DNA of 64,000 nt. Origin: Acorus gramineus (lineage: Eukaryota; Streptophyta; Magnoliopsida; Acorales; Acoraceae). Position 1 is the first letter of the stretch. Each line of letters opens with the position of its first letter. This document shows, in pieces, positions 12,701-24,254 of this stretch. The position numbers were made by a program, and so were the translations under genes. The notes under the pieces were generated by a model. The model ran no database searches, was not told the origin of the DNA, and saw only the letters and a program-made list of their open reading frames with translations. Where the stretch lies: contig CM060852.1 of the NCBI GenBank assembly GCA_030737835.1, positions 10,981,343-11,045,342 of the forward strand, in the 5' to 3' direction.

Positions 12701-14921
12701 TTTTATTTATGCTTGTCATATTTTATCAAAAATTTATTTAATTTATTTTTTATTTATAAAGAATTAAATCAAGTTGAGTTACATGATAATTTTAAAATTT
12801 TATTTCAATTTAATATTTTTTGTTGTTCCTTTTTTCTTTTATTTTAATACTCTTTTATTTTATGTTCTTTATTTATTATTATCAGGATTTTTATTTTTAA
12901 ACTTTTATACTTATTTTTAAATTATTCATATTTTCTATTTGTCCGTTTCTTATTTTTTTTATTTTCCAGGATTTTATTTTACATACATTTTATTTAAAAA
13001 TTAAAAAAATTATAATCGAACACATGTTTATATCTTTTTTTTTCTATTTTCAGTTTTTTTTTATTACTTTTTCCATTCGTTTTTATCTTATTTTATTTTA
13101 CAATAATTTTATTTAAAAATTTAAAAAATACACATGTTTATATTTTTTTTTTTCTATTTTCAGTTTCTTGTTATTACTTTTTCCATTTTTTTTTGTCTTA
13201 TTTTATTTTTTAATTGTGAAGTTAAAAATCCGCACTATGACAAGTATCATGACAAGTGTCACGCCAACACGGATATGTGCCATCACACTTGGAGCCCACA
13301 AATCCGAATTCAAATCCATAATGTCATGATGACACTCCTGAATACGGTGGCACGATTAGATCAAGGATCTAATCGGACAGTCAGACACCTCGTAGAAGAA
13401 TGTCACCTCGAGTAGTTAAGGCATGATCAGATTAGAGGTCTGATCGGACGACCTTATTTCTCGCGAACGAACAGGGAAGACACAACCAGACAAGAGGTTT
13501 GGACGGGCGATCTTTCACCTCGCAGACGTACTCAAAGACGTAACATACTGACAAGCAGGCCAAAGGGCCACGAGTAGATCAAAAAAACGGTCAAAGGACC
13601 ATAAACGCTTGTAACTGTCAGGCGGACAGTTAATGCCCGCTAAATATGCGACGTGGGCACGATGTGCCTCATTAACACGTGGAGGTTTTCATCAAAATAA
13701 CACATTTAATGATTAATGAGGAGACGGTTATAACAACCAAAGGATAGTGGAAGCCGCAACTAGCCGAGGTGACTCTATAAAAAGGGAAGTAACTCAAAAG
13801 GCTAAGGTATCGAATCAAATCTGATTTACTACTTTCAAGCCACCAAAATTTGAGTGTGTTTTGTATTGAATCCCCGATTGATACATCTCTTTGGAGGGCC
13901 TTTGGCTAGCACCACACCAGTGTCCCCCTAATTTGTTTTAGTGAGTGCAAGATCCATCGTTATCCGAATTCAAGTTTGTGAAGGAAGACTCCAAAATCCG
14001 ATAGTTTAACTAAAGGAGAAATTATCCTCCTCAACAATAATGATTTTTAAGAACCCAACTTATAAACCCCATCACAAACCCCATGAATAATTCCTGGAGT
14101 TTTTTTTTTAAACAACCGAATGATTCACATTTTTCCCAATAATCTATAAAATTAAACACCAAACAACAAATTAATATAAAACTGTATCTAAATTTGTATC
14201 TGTATTTGTATTTAAAAAAATAATATAATACTGTATCTAAATCTGGATCTATATCTGAAAAAACCTACCATGATTTTATTGAAGGCTTCATACCTTTCTA
14301 AGGAACTTGACAACTTGTTTGGATGACTTGACATCCCCGCCATAGTAGACCTCGGAGCCCCTCACAAATGAGAATCCGGCTCCGATCGGGCTATCGATGA
14401 AAAGAATGTTTGATACCTTAAACAAAAGTAGATGAAATTATATGATACAATAACCTACTAAATTGAGACAAATCTTATGATAATTAATGAAGTCAAACGA
14501 AACCTTAGTCCATGAATAAGGATGCAAAACCAAAGTAGGTAATTCCCCTTTATATTCCTTGACATCAAAATGCAGAGGACCTAAGTAACGTTAATTTCAT
14601 TGAATATGTCAACAATGAAAGAGAAGAGAAAAATAAAAAAAAGTACACTTTGAGAAAGAAAGAGAGAAAGAAAGAAAAGGAAAAGGAAAAGGAAAAGGAA
14701 CAGTACCCACCAATCTCATAAGCCACTGCAGAGAAAACAGAGCAACCAGGGCCTCCAGTGATCCACACAAGGAGCGGATCTTCATCAGGGCTTCTCTCAG
14801 ACTTTATGAAGTAGTAGAAAAGCTGTGCGTCCCTCTCTTCATCCACTCTTATGTACCTGAACCCAACATGCACACAAAATTCGTCAATTCATTATACATT
14901 CACTTCAACAACACAACCCAA

Positions 14922-14952
<31 letters not shown>

Positions 14953-15103
14953 GTGACCCAGTCTCCAAATGGAAGGGGAGAGGACCATCAAAGCCAGGAA
15001 GGGACTTCACAATCCAAGAAGAGGTGGAAAGAAAGAGAGAGGCACTTGTGATGAAGATCAGCAATGCAAGGAGGAGAGATGGACCTCCAACCAAGCTATT
15101 CAT
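9718..15103 (-). CDS. Serine carboxypeptidase-like protein, acyltransferase type (tandem copy 2)
   Basis: Second member of the tandem pair, same strand. Exons: 15103-14958, 14856-14711, 14580-14504, 14416-14294, 12610-12508, 12351-12314, 11293-11192, 11107-11024, 10938-10798, 10624-10553, 10387-10269, 10187-10074, 9993-9948, 9801-9718. Thirteen of 14 exon lengths equal those of copy 1; exon 6 is 9 nt longer. The frame is open throughout, giving about 464 aa with a signal peptide, GGPGCS, GDSYGG (Ser183) and GAGHIAPE (His441). Differences near the active site: the residue after the nucleophile motif DSY is Gly instead of Ser, and the block after the presumed catalytic Asp388 (SGDHD) is LSLSHVG, where copy 1 and most of the family have a Val-Pro. 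The Cys of copy 1 near the C-terminus (PKECYN) is Ser here. Intron 4 holds an LTR-like insertion and intron 6 a small transposon. It may have changed specificity or be weakening, but no stop or frameshift is seen. Confidence 0.87.
11686..12012. mobile_element. MITE in intron 6 of SCPL copy 2
   Basis: The sequence between GATTA and TAAGTGTAACATC is absent at the matching place in copy 1 (ACTAAATATAACATC, about 6440). Ends GGGTCCGTTT and, inverted, GGCCTCGTTT flanked by TTA/TAA suggest a PIF/Harbinger-like MITE. It must have inserted after the gene duplication, or been lost from copy 1. Confidence 0.6.
13257..14033 (+). mobile_element. LTR-like insertion (probable solo LTR) in intron 4 of SCPL copy 2
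   Basis: Sequence unlike the surrounding T-rich intron and absent from copy 1. It begins TGTCACGCC, ends CTCCTCA, and is flanked by ACAAG and ACAAT (4 of 5 match). Inside it carries repeated GATCGGAC/GATCGGACGACC motifs and a TATA-like CTCTATAAAAAGGG (about 13772), as in an LTR promoter. No coding region. The exact ends are uncertain; the following 14034-14265 is also unmatched in copy 1. Confidence 0.5.
14928..14952. repeat. (AG)n microsatellite in SCPL copy 2 intron 1
   Basis: About 12 AG units directly downstream of the exon 1 donor; copy 1 has only a short GAGAGATAAAGAGAG remnant at this place. Confidence 0.9.
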
Positions 15104-16182
15104 TCTGATTTGTTCTTCTTCTTCACAAACTCTGTTTCTATGGTGACGGAAGAGACGAGAAAAGTAGCCAGGTGTTGGAAGTTATTAAAATGTGCATGGC
15201 AGATATGTGGTCCTGTGGACATATGTGGGTAGGTATCGCCTGTGTTATTCGAGCTGTTTGGACGTGGCCTTAGACTAGCCACGAAAGAAACCAACTTCCT
15301 GGCTACATCATGATCATTTATATCTTTTTACCCCTGGTTCGTTCAAGAAAAGATTTAGTCAAAATAACTTTAAAGTAGCCAAATTTTGTTGACGATTGAT
15401 ATTTTCATAGCATATATGTGGACATGATGGTAGGTATAAGGTATGATGTGAGTTCTTCCATCTCTGTGGATGTGGGTCTAAGCGAGCAATTATTTTCGAC
15501 GTGATATTATACCTACATGCTTTGCCAGAGATTTTTTTCTCATTCCTTTACTGGCCGAGCCTCCCCTTAGGGTCCTCAGCCAAGCTAGTACTTTTTTTTC
15601 CACCGCTCCCCATCCATATTCGGACCAATTTTGTAACACTTTGCTTTGTTATAAAAAATTAACCTAACTTTTTTATAAAAAAAAATGTATTTTAATCGTT
15701 TTATATAAACCGAAACTCTAAGCTGATCTTGTTATTTCACAATACTTTCCAAATTATAAGTGTGAAACAATGGATAAATTATGGGGAAATTCAAATTATG
15801 AATTATGTGCGTGAAATAATTGATAAATTTTGGGAAAATTTAGAGTATCCATGCATACAAAACCGTTAACGATGGATTTAATGACAGTTATTCATAAAAC
15901 CTGGAAATAATATACACTAAGATTTGAGGACCTAAAAATAAATTCAAATATTTTAAAGACTCAAAATAATTCAAAAATTCACGAAAGGCTAAAAATAATT
16001 TCCCCATGTATTTTTAGTAACAGCTCTGCATAGTAACAAGGACACTCGGTTATACTCATTTAAATCTCATCAAAACAAAAATACCTTCGTTATCATTATA
16101 AAAAAAATTTCTCATTTATTTTAACAAATTTTAATGATACACTCTTCTTTAATCACCACTGTTTATCAGTGGATCTACTATT
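15104..16182. other. Promoter side of SCPL copy 2
   Basis: The first 60-70 bp resemble the leader of copy 1 (TTCTTCTTCACAAAC, GAGACGAGAAAAGTAGCC); beyond that nothing is shared. AT-rich, no coding frame. Confidence 0.45.
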
Positions 16183-16428
16183 GTGAGTCAATCAGGACCA
16201 CACAAAATACATCGAAAAAATTTCTCAATCGGGACCGTTAAAAATCATTTGCTTTTTCAGCCATCTGCGTACACGTGTCCCACACCCATCAATCCCATCA
16301 CATTAACACTCCCACCCACCTCATTTTCAACCACCACTCACACTTCATCACTCTCACGAGAGTCTATTCGAAAACAAAGAAACCCTAGATTCAGCTCCGT
16401 CACATTCACCATGTCTGCATCGTCCACG
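16183..16428 (+). other. Orphan 5' leader and first-exon-like fragment
   Basis: A C-rich, leader-like stretch (CCCACACCCATCAATCCC..., AAACCCTAGATT) ends in CACCATGTCTGCATCGTCCAC followed at once by GTGAGG, a canonical donor. This looks like the leader and first codons (MSASS) of a plus-strand gene. No continuing exon is seen on this strand; downstream is AT-rich and then the antisense FKBP gene. It may be a truncated gene or a captured exon. Confidence 0.35.
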
Positions 16429-16964
16429 TGAGGAACCGGAGTCCCCACTGTAAAGAGATACAACCCAGTTAAAAGAAATTATGCATTCTATAATGACTTA
16501 TAATTAATTAGAGTAGATATTTTAATTTTTTATAATAATATATATATAATAAAATTAAATTTAAAAAGTGTGACCTGCATTTTTTGACTAGGTCTAACAT
16601 TTTCTGAAAAATATACACACTGAGGTAAAAAAAGAGTTTAGGAAATTTGAAAAAAAAAAAGGTGCCCCCTAACCATTGCCCAAACTTTTGGAGGGATAAA
16701 CTTTTCAACTCACTAGGTAGGGGCTAGTATTTTTCCTCATCAAAAACTTCAGTTTATACATTTCTAAAACATAATACTATCAACAGGTACTGAATGCTAT
16801 ATATGTTTTCAATTAATTCTTCCTTGTGCATGTCCAACAAACATTCACTCTGTTGTGTGAAATCTATTACCATTTGGATGAACATGGTAAAACTGCAGGT
16901 CTGACAAGCCATACAAAGAAAAGTCATTTGGGAAACCGACCTTTGATTCATTTGTTCAGAGTGA

Positions 16965-19900
16965 TCAACACATTGACTCATCCCTATCAGCTTGGCCACC
17001 ATAAGTTGTTTCCACATCCATTGAAACTGATTTCTCTTTGTCCACAGCTCTCTCTATTTTAGGTCTCTACAAAAGGGGAAAAAATTGATGCTTCTGGTGA
17101 GCAGGACTAGCAAGAATTTTTGAAAAGAAGACTTAACAGTGTTGACTGATTGGCTAAAGATTGGCAAGCCCAAACTGAAAGAATCCGAAATACATTAAAG
17201 GTTTGGGACATATGAGTTATATAATTGTATCTAGATAGACTAGATTGGCTATATGTGGAAGTTATCCTTCTGTTGTAGCCATAACCAAAAACTTTTTGGT
17301 CTGCTTCTGATGTGTAGTTTTTTCCATTGATAGAGATTTTCCGCAGGGTTTTTTAATATACCCACCTTAAATATACACCCTTGTGTACATCATGACAAGG
17401 GTATTGAGTATTTCTGGGATTTGTGAGATTGCAAACTGCAAAGCAATGGGATTTTTATATTTAAAAAATATATGAAGGATGGGCTATTATGTTAAACAGA
17501 TCATTTAGCATAGGAAGGTTTCCGGAGTTATGCTAACAAGATTCTATAGGGAATTATATGGAGGGGAAAAAAACCAGCATTCTTAATAGAAACCTACATG
17601 AAAATATGGAAGCAAAACAGAACTTCTACCTTTAATGCCGTGTCTGGTTCTTTTGTCATCTGTGCAAACATGTTTGTATATAGTTTCGCGTCTTTTTTGT
17701 TGCTTTCAGCCTGAAGTTGTTTCAGTGTCCTGTATATAGTTTTCACCTCCCTACAAATTGAGCCAAGTAAATTTTGTATTACATTTTGAAGATGAAACCA
17801 AGAAAACACCAGCAAATCAGTAAGAATTTTGCTACCGAAGCCGAAACTTTGCTTACCTGTTCTGTGGGTCAACCTCCAATGCCACCTTGATATCATATTC
17901 AGCCAAGTCTAGATCAACAGTATTGATGTAAGCCTGTGCTCGTCTATATAAAGCTTTCATGTTACTGGTCTCGATGTCTAATACCTGAGAATTGTTAACT
18001 CGTTGGAGAACTAATTATATAAAATGTTACATGTGATTATTATTTGCAGCCACACATGCAGTCCCATGTTACTGATAAAGCACGTATGACAACACATGTA
18101 AAAGACACATCTGTAATTGAGGTGGATAAAATCCATTGGATTATATATTTCATATTTAAGGGTACATGTTTCGTTATATAAAGTATACACCTTTAACAAT
18201 AAATCAAACATGAGGAGACTGCACGTGGGACTGCAAGAGGGACTGTCCCTAACATTATCATATAAAAATATGCTATTGCCTTATTCTTGATATACCTTTG
18301 TACACAACTTTATTGCGGTTTGAGAATCGCTCAGTTTGAGTCTGCAAGCTGCACTATTCAACCAACATGCAACTCTTAAACTCTTCACTAGCTTTTCCTC
18401 GCCATCCTCAAATGATCCATCTTCAGTAACATAATCTGTAGCCTGAAAGAAGATTGAACAATACATAAATTACTTTGTCTATAGACAGATAAACACCTTT
18501 CATCAAAAAAAAAAAAAGAGTTAAAGCACCAAAAGTTTCAATACCAGCTACTCAAGATGTATTACCTTGTCATATTTTTTTGCTGCTTGTTGATACTTCC
18601 CAATCTTAAATAGGTTATTGCCATCTTCTTTTGCCTTTGTTGCAGCTTCAATTTTCTCACCATTACTCATCTCCCATAATTCTTTTTCCTATTAATCAGA
18701 AAAGAAATGAAAATTCATTTAATTTTTTTGATGAAAAGATCCACACACACCAAAAAAAAAAAAAACTGCTGGTCTACAATTTGGTAAAGCTCACCTTTGT
18801 AAAATCAACCATCTCTACCTCATAGGTAAGAGTTGAACACGATGGAACAATGGCAAGATCTTGTACCACTTCTTGATCTCCATATCCATATGCAGGTCTT
18901 ATTGTCACAACAGAGAGTTCACCCTTTTTCATTGTCATGACTGCTAGGTCTAACCCTTTACTTACCTGTTCTGTATGACATAACATGTTTTTGTTACATC
19001 AAGTCAATGTGTAGTGATCGGATTTTGAATCAAGTCAATCAACTGAGACAAGACCAACCTTCATCAATGATAAACTGGAAGGCTTCATTTTCTTTGAATC
19101 CTTTCCTCTCAAAAACAGTGCCATCTTCCAGTTTAGCAGTATATTTAACTGTGAAAAAATAACAATCAAGAACACTGGTCAACAGCGCTTATACCCACTT
19201 CACATAATCAGCGTGTAACAAATCCTGTGCCCAATTAAACCTTGCCTCCAATGACCTCCAAAAATAAATATCAAATATCGAATACTTACTATGGACAGTA
19301 GATCCTTCCTTCGGACATCTGATACCTTCTCCCTCTCTCAATATCTTTTTTATCACCATCATATCACCACTAATATCAACAACAGACTTGAAGGATACCA
19401 ACTCAAGATCCATATTTAACGTTGCATTTGAGGGAATGGCAGGGAATCCATTATTGGCATCTTTCCCATGCTCTCCAAACGCATCTGCAGAAGCACAAAA
19501 GTGAATGGTGAAGACTGAAGACAGTTTGTAGAGGAGAACTGTCAATCCCAAGCTTAGAAAGAAATGACAAGAATCACAATGGAACCAAGACTTAACTCAG
19601 AGAATCAAGCTTATAAGCATATAGGCTTATTCTTTAGTTTAATTCCAGGTCATTATGCTGCATAATTAATGCTCCACTGGCAAAGATAAAACAATAGATT
19701 ATTCAAAGCTCATAGTACACAAAATTGCAAGCAATTGAAATTTTGCCCCATTTTGATACAGAATGAACTTGTCCAGAGAGAGCTAAATGATTCGAGAACA
19801 TGACAGCCAAACTCATCAAGTTATCTTTAACAGTGAGCATTTTCTCCTTAATTAATTCAACTTCAGCCACCCATGGTTACAAAATAGCAATGCTATATAT

Positions 19901-22252
19901 GATCATCCAATGAACATATACACCATAGCATTCAGAGTCTTAAATTGACTGATAGGGTTATATTACTTGCCATGATATGCAAAACAAGACTTTGTGAATT
20001 AAGGTTGAAATTGGTGGGGTTTTGTGAACAAGGGATGGCATGATATTAATTTTCACTATAATAGAAAGCTTAGAAAAGGAAGCAGATATAATCATTTTAC
20101 CAGGCTGAAAAACAGATGCTGAATTAATCCCCATATGCATACACATACAAATATGGAAACTTCCTTTTTGTAGTGAATACCATTATCTCGAAAGGAAGGT
20201 CATAATTTACAACAAATGAATCCTTACATGAAGGTTTAACAGTTAAGAAAGCCTTCTCTCCCTTCTTCATTGTCTTCAGAGCCTTTGGCAATGCTGGGCA
20301 TAGATGTCCTGCAGAGAAACAAATCCGTAAGGAATTCCAGTGTGAAATCAAATATTTCAATGACATCAATCATTTATGCTTTATTAGATCCACCATAGCA
20401 TGGAACACTAGATCCACCATAGCATGGAACACTAGATAAAACTTTACAACTTAATCTAAAATACGAAGGGAAAAGCATATTTATGTGACAGCACACCACG
20501 ATTACAACAAACCGTGAAACCACTTTCCAGGGGAATAAACAAACAACTCCGTCAATGGAGTGATTCTTAAAGACCCTTCATATTCTTCATACAAAGGCTT
20601 ATAGGGTCTGCAACTCCAAAAGAAAATTTAAAATAGTGGCACATAATGAATGACAAAAAATATAAAAAAAATCAAGCAATCATACCATCTTCAACGTAGA
20701 ATTCAGAACCTTCTTCAGGAGTTTCTGCAACAACCAATCCATCAGGCAGCCTCACTTGGTACTTCACTGAATAGGAAACAAAGTAAAAAAGAAATCTGAA
20801 TCAATCTCTGGAAACTAAATAAAAAACATAATGCCATGAACATGAATGATAGTGAAATCAAATTTTTCATGCAACAGAAAAAAAAAAGAACAACTTGAAG
20901 TCAACAATACTGTCTTACAATACCAGTAACTTCATCCAAATCACCAGGTTGCATATCCCCCTCCCCTCTTGAAAAAATCTTCTTGATGATTTTACCATCT
21001 TTGCAGATGTCAGTCACCGTCAGCCACGTAATAAGTTCCACCTCAAATCGAAGATCAGAATCTGGGGGTACTCCATTGGCACCATTGATTCCATAGCCCG
21101 ATTTAGATGGTATAATGAACAGTGCAATTTCCCCCTTCTTCATGGTTATAATCCCTTGATCCAACCCAACTACAACTTGTCCTATATTCCATTTTGAGAA
21201 AAACATGTCAAAACAAAGAAAATGGAATTCTCAAAGCTAAGAAAATGGACCAAAAGATAAAAATATCCTTAGTGATATTAAAAAGAAGAACAAAAACCGA
21301 GTAATAACATATGAAGGAAGAAAAACATGATGAGATCTCATCCAAATCTCCAAATAAGTAATTGGTATTACATTAATTAATCAGACAACCATTTGCCACA
21401 AAAAAATTAAATGCTTCAAAGAAATAAAATGTCACTTGGAGTGAACATAAAAATAAAGCTTGGAACAACCACAGAACTAAAGGAAAACTCACCTTGACCA
21501 AGGTTAAATGTGAGAGGCGCGCCTCCATCTCTGGTGGAACTGAACACACTTCCATCCAAAAGAGTACCCACATAATGAACTGCAATTTAAATAATTATAC
21601 ATAAGACACAAGAAGCCAGTTCAAGAAACATCCGAATTGGAATATCTGACCTGTAATGTCATCCAAAAAACAAAAGAGCATACTATATCCCAAAAAAAAA
21701 AAATGCTTACGAAGACAATTTTAAAGAATTATTACAGCCGGAGTCATTAGTACTTCACAAGCAAAATCGACTCGAAATTAAAAACTGAAATCCAAACAAA
21801 TTACAACACAAACAAAAGCAATATTTGAAGAAATGTTACGACTTTGATCACCAATCCGACAAATCACCCAAAAACAGTTCCACGAAAAAAAACCCAATTG
21901 AAAGACAGACACGAAAACATCAACCCCAAATATTATACATTATTCGACACACTCAAACAAAACAAAGCCCCAATTTTTTCAATCGCAGAAAACGAAGAAC
22001 AACCGAAACCCAGTTGAGAAAAAAAAATCGAAAATCGGAATCACCGGTGACTTCGTCACCCAATTCGGGAGTCTCCCAGCCCTTCCCGCGCTTGATGAGC
22101 TTCTTCTTGACCCCACCGATCTCCCTCTCCTCACCCACCCTGAGAGGCGGAGCCGACTCGATGACTTCCCCGGGTTCCTCCTCGTCGTCGTCATCGTCTT
22201 CCCCTCCCAAGTGCTTCATCGCCTTCGCCGCCGAAGCCGACATTGTCACCAT
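16965..22252 (-). CDS. FKBP62: ROF/FKBP62-type multidomain peptidyl-prolyl isomerase co-chaperone
   Basis: Thirteen exons join in frame: 22252-22045, 21579-21493, 21181-20924, 20766-20686, 20308-20228, 19484-19290, 19148-19059, 18970-18795, 18688-18566, 18442-18296, 17984-17857, 17750-17630, 17051-16965, giving 593 aa. The order is an acidic N-terminus (run of Asp/Glu at about 18-26), three FKBP domains (about 65-155, 180-275 and 300-392), three TPR units (about 400-560) and a short tail. The TPR part keeps the carboxylate-clamp pattern (Lys/Asn in KAKEDGNN, Asn in LNSAA, Lys and Arg in KALYRRAQ), so HSP90 binding is expected. Plant FKBP62/FKBP65 act in heat-stress responses. Domain 1 has Ser instead of the active-site Asp (VFSST) and Leu instead of Trp (VVGLD), so isomerase activity may be weak. 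An alternative start lies three codons downstream (22243). The last-exon acceptor is ambiguous within a short GA repeat; I chose the one that keeps frame. The symbol names the subfamily; FKBP65 is equally possible. Confidence 0.9.
20385..20432. repeat. 24-bp exact tandem duplication in FKBP intron 4
   Basis: TAGATCCACCATAGCATGG... occurs twice in a row (starts at 20385 and 20409). Intronic; no function suggested. Confidence 0.85.
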
Positions 22253-22635
22253 GGTTGCCTCTCTCGAGTTTCCGCTTCGCAAGAAAGAATGATTGGGGAG
22301 TGGTTCGGACGATAAAAGATACGAAGTGGTGGGGTGAGGTACAGTGGATGGACGGACGGGATTTGTAGGCTCTACTGATTTTTTATATGGATGGTCGAGA
22401 TTCTGTAGTTCCCTGCTCACCTTGTAGTTATAAGCGGGCCGGTTGGATTGCATTGCGGCCTGGCCCAACAATGAGTGGATCCATTTTACAGCCCATTTGA
22501 AATTGGGTTTGAGCATTAGTTTTTCCTGAATACAATTTTAACATTCAAAAATCAGTCCACACATATTTTATTTTTTTTAAATAGTCAACATCATCTAATA
22601 AGATATATGTTTTAATAAAAAAAAATATATAGTTC

Positions 22636-22637
<2 letters not shown>

Positions 22638-22673
<36 letters not shown>
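22638..22673. repeat. (TA)n(CA)n compound microsatellite
   Basis: Run of AT dinucleotides followed by ACACAC, upstream of the FKBP gene. Confidence 0.9.
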
Positions 22674-22674
<1 letters not shown>

Positions 22675-23399
22675 AGTTAAAGTGCACGTGCTAAAGCACG
22701 TGTTAGTTACAATGAATAACGAAATACAAAAAAGAACGATATTTTAAACATCGATAATTTTCAACAAGTGATATGAAATTAAGACAATGATAGTAAAATT
22801 AAATAATTAATAAATGAACCATTCAATGGAAAAACGGAACAAAAACCAATTCGATATATGAAAGTGATATATATTTTCTATTTGAAACCTATGTCATAAA
22901 AAAGAATAAAAATCAATTTGATAATGGAATTCATTAGAGTATATACTTCATTTTTTATTAACAGTGGCATTGATGGTAATTGTGTGCTTCACTGAAATTA
23001 TAATCATGCATGTAAAAAAATCAGGTGGAATCAAATTCTCACAATTTTTTATAATAATCTCAAATTCCACCAGAAATCTTAAATTAGATTATTATCCTAC
23101 CCTTTATAAATTAATTAAATTACTATCTATATTTCTTCTAAAATAAATAGCATCTTCTCCTCTCTTTTTTTAACCCAGCGCCTCCTCTCTTTATTTATTT
23201 TCATTCAACTAATTTAACTAATTTAGAAAAATTACTCTAAATACGTATTTAATTATATAATCAGTTGTTTTATTTATTTGAATTCATTATATTCGTTATA
23301 ATCAGTTGTTTTATAAATATTTATATTTTATAATTTTATGAATATAACACTGAAAAACTATTGTATGAAATTTTATGAATTAGAAGTTTGAAAAATAAT

Positions 23400-23700
23400 G
23401 TTTTGAAATGATGGATCTGATTATAAATCTGAAAATATGGATGAGTCACGTGTTTGTAACACAAATAGGGGTCTCATTGTGCAATTGATAGAATCTGAGG
23501 ACAGACGTGCAAAAAGCCCATAAAAAGACGAAACTGGCCGGTTTTAGAAAGGGGCTTGATTATAAAACTGGTATAGATTGGGGGCCCATTTACAAATAAC
23601 CCAGAGGAGATAAAAATTGGGTGAATTTTAGAGAGGGACCTGATTATTAAATTAGTTGAAAATGGGGGGATTTCTGCAAATATCCCACAGGATTTGTCTT
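23400..23700. repeat. Interspersed repeat B, copy 1
   Basis: Shares with 43790-43985 the order ATCTGATTATAAAT, GCCCATAAAA, TTGATTGTG/TTGATTATAA and TACAAATAnnCCAGA. No coding. Type of element unknown. Confidence 0.45.
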
Positions 23701-23755
23701 CTGTGTTACACCGTTTTATCTTATACGGATGCCATTCTTTTGATAGAAGTAGTAA

Positions 23756-23780
23756 TATATATATATATATATATATATAT
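23756..23780. repeat. (AT)n microsatellite
   Basis: About 12 AT units. Confidence 0.9.
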
Positions 23781-24034
23781 AAGAAAAAAATCTAATAAGC
23801 TATATGCTTTACTGGATTTGTAATGAAATATTCAAGATTGAATTTTATACTATAAAAAAAAATTGAGTGTAGCAACGTTTTTTTTTAGAAACTGGGTCTA
23901 AAATCAAGTTTGCATAGGGCGCATCTCTAACAATTATGAAAAAGCTAATTTTTTGTTAATTTTTTACTAAAATGTGTCGACAGATTTTAATGATGTTGTC
24001 GCTTTTTTTCTTTTTTTGAATTGGTTTTGGAAAA

Positions 24035-24254
24035 CTCAGCTTTCTATAAATTCAAAAACACCTAAAATCAATTTCTAAAGGGAGCTTAATTAATTCAATA
24101 TAAACTCCATTATCTTATTATATACTCTGTCACAAAAAACTTTTCTCAGCTTTCTATAAATTCAAAAACACCTAAAATCAATTTCTAAAGGGAGCTTAAT
24201 TAATTCAATATAAACTCCATTATCTTATTATATACTCTGTCACAAAAAACTTTT
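24035..24254. repeat. Exact 110-bp direct tandem duplication
   Basis: Units 24035-24144 and 24145-24254 read identically by eye, both from CTCAGCTTTCTATAAATTC to CACAAAAAACTTTT. The lack of divergence means it is recent, or an assembly artefact. No gene. Confidence 0.9.

Noticed and set aside
20124-20308. FKBP exon 5 reading on past 20228 to a stop
   Set aside because: The family sequence resumes in frame at 19484 after a good GTAAGG donor, so the read-through is intron.
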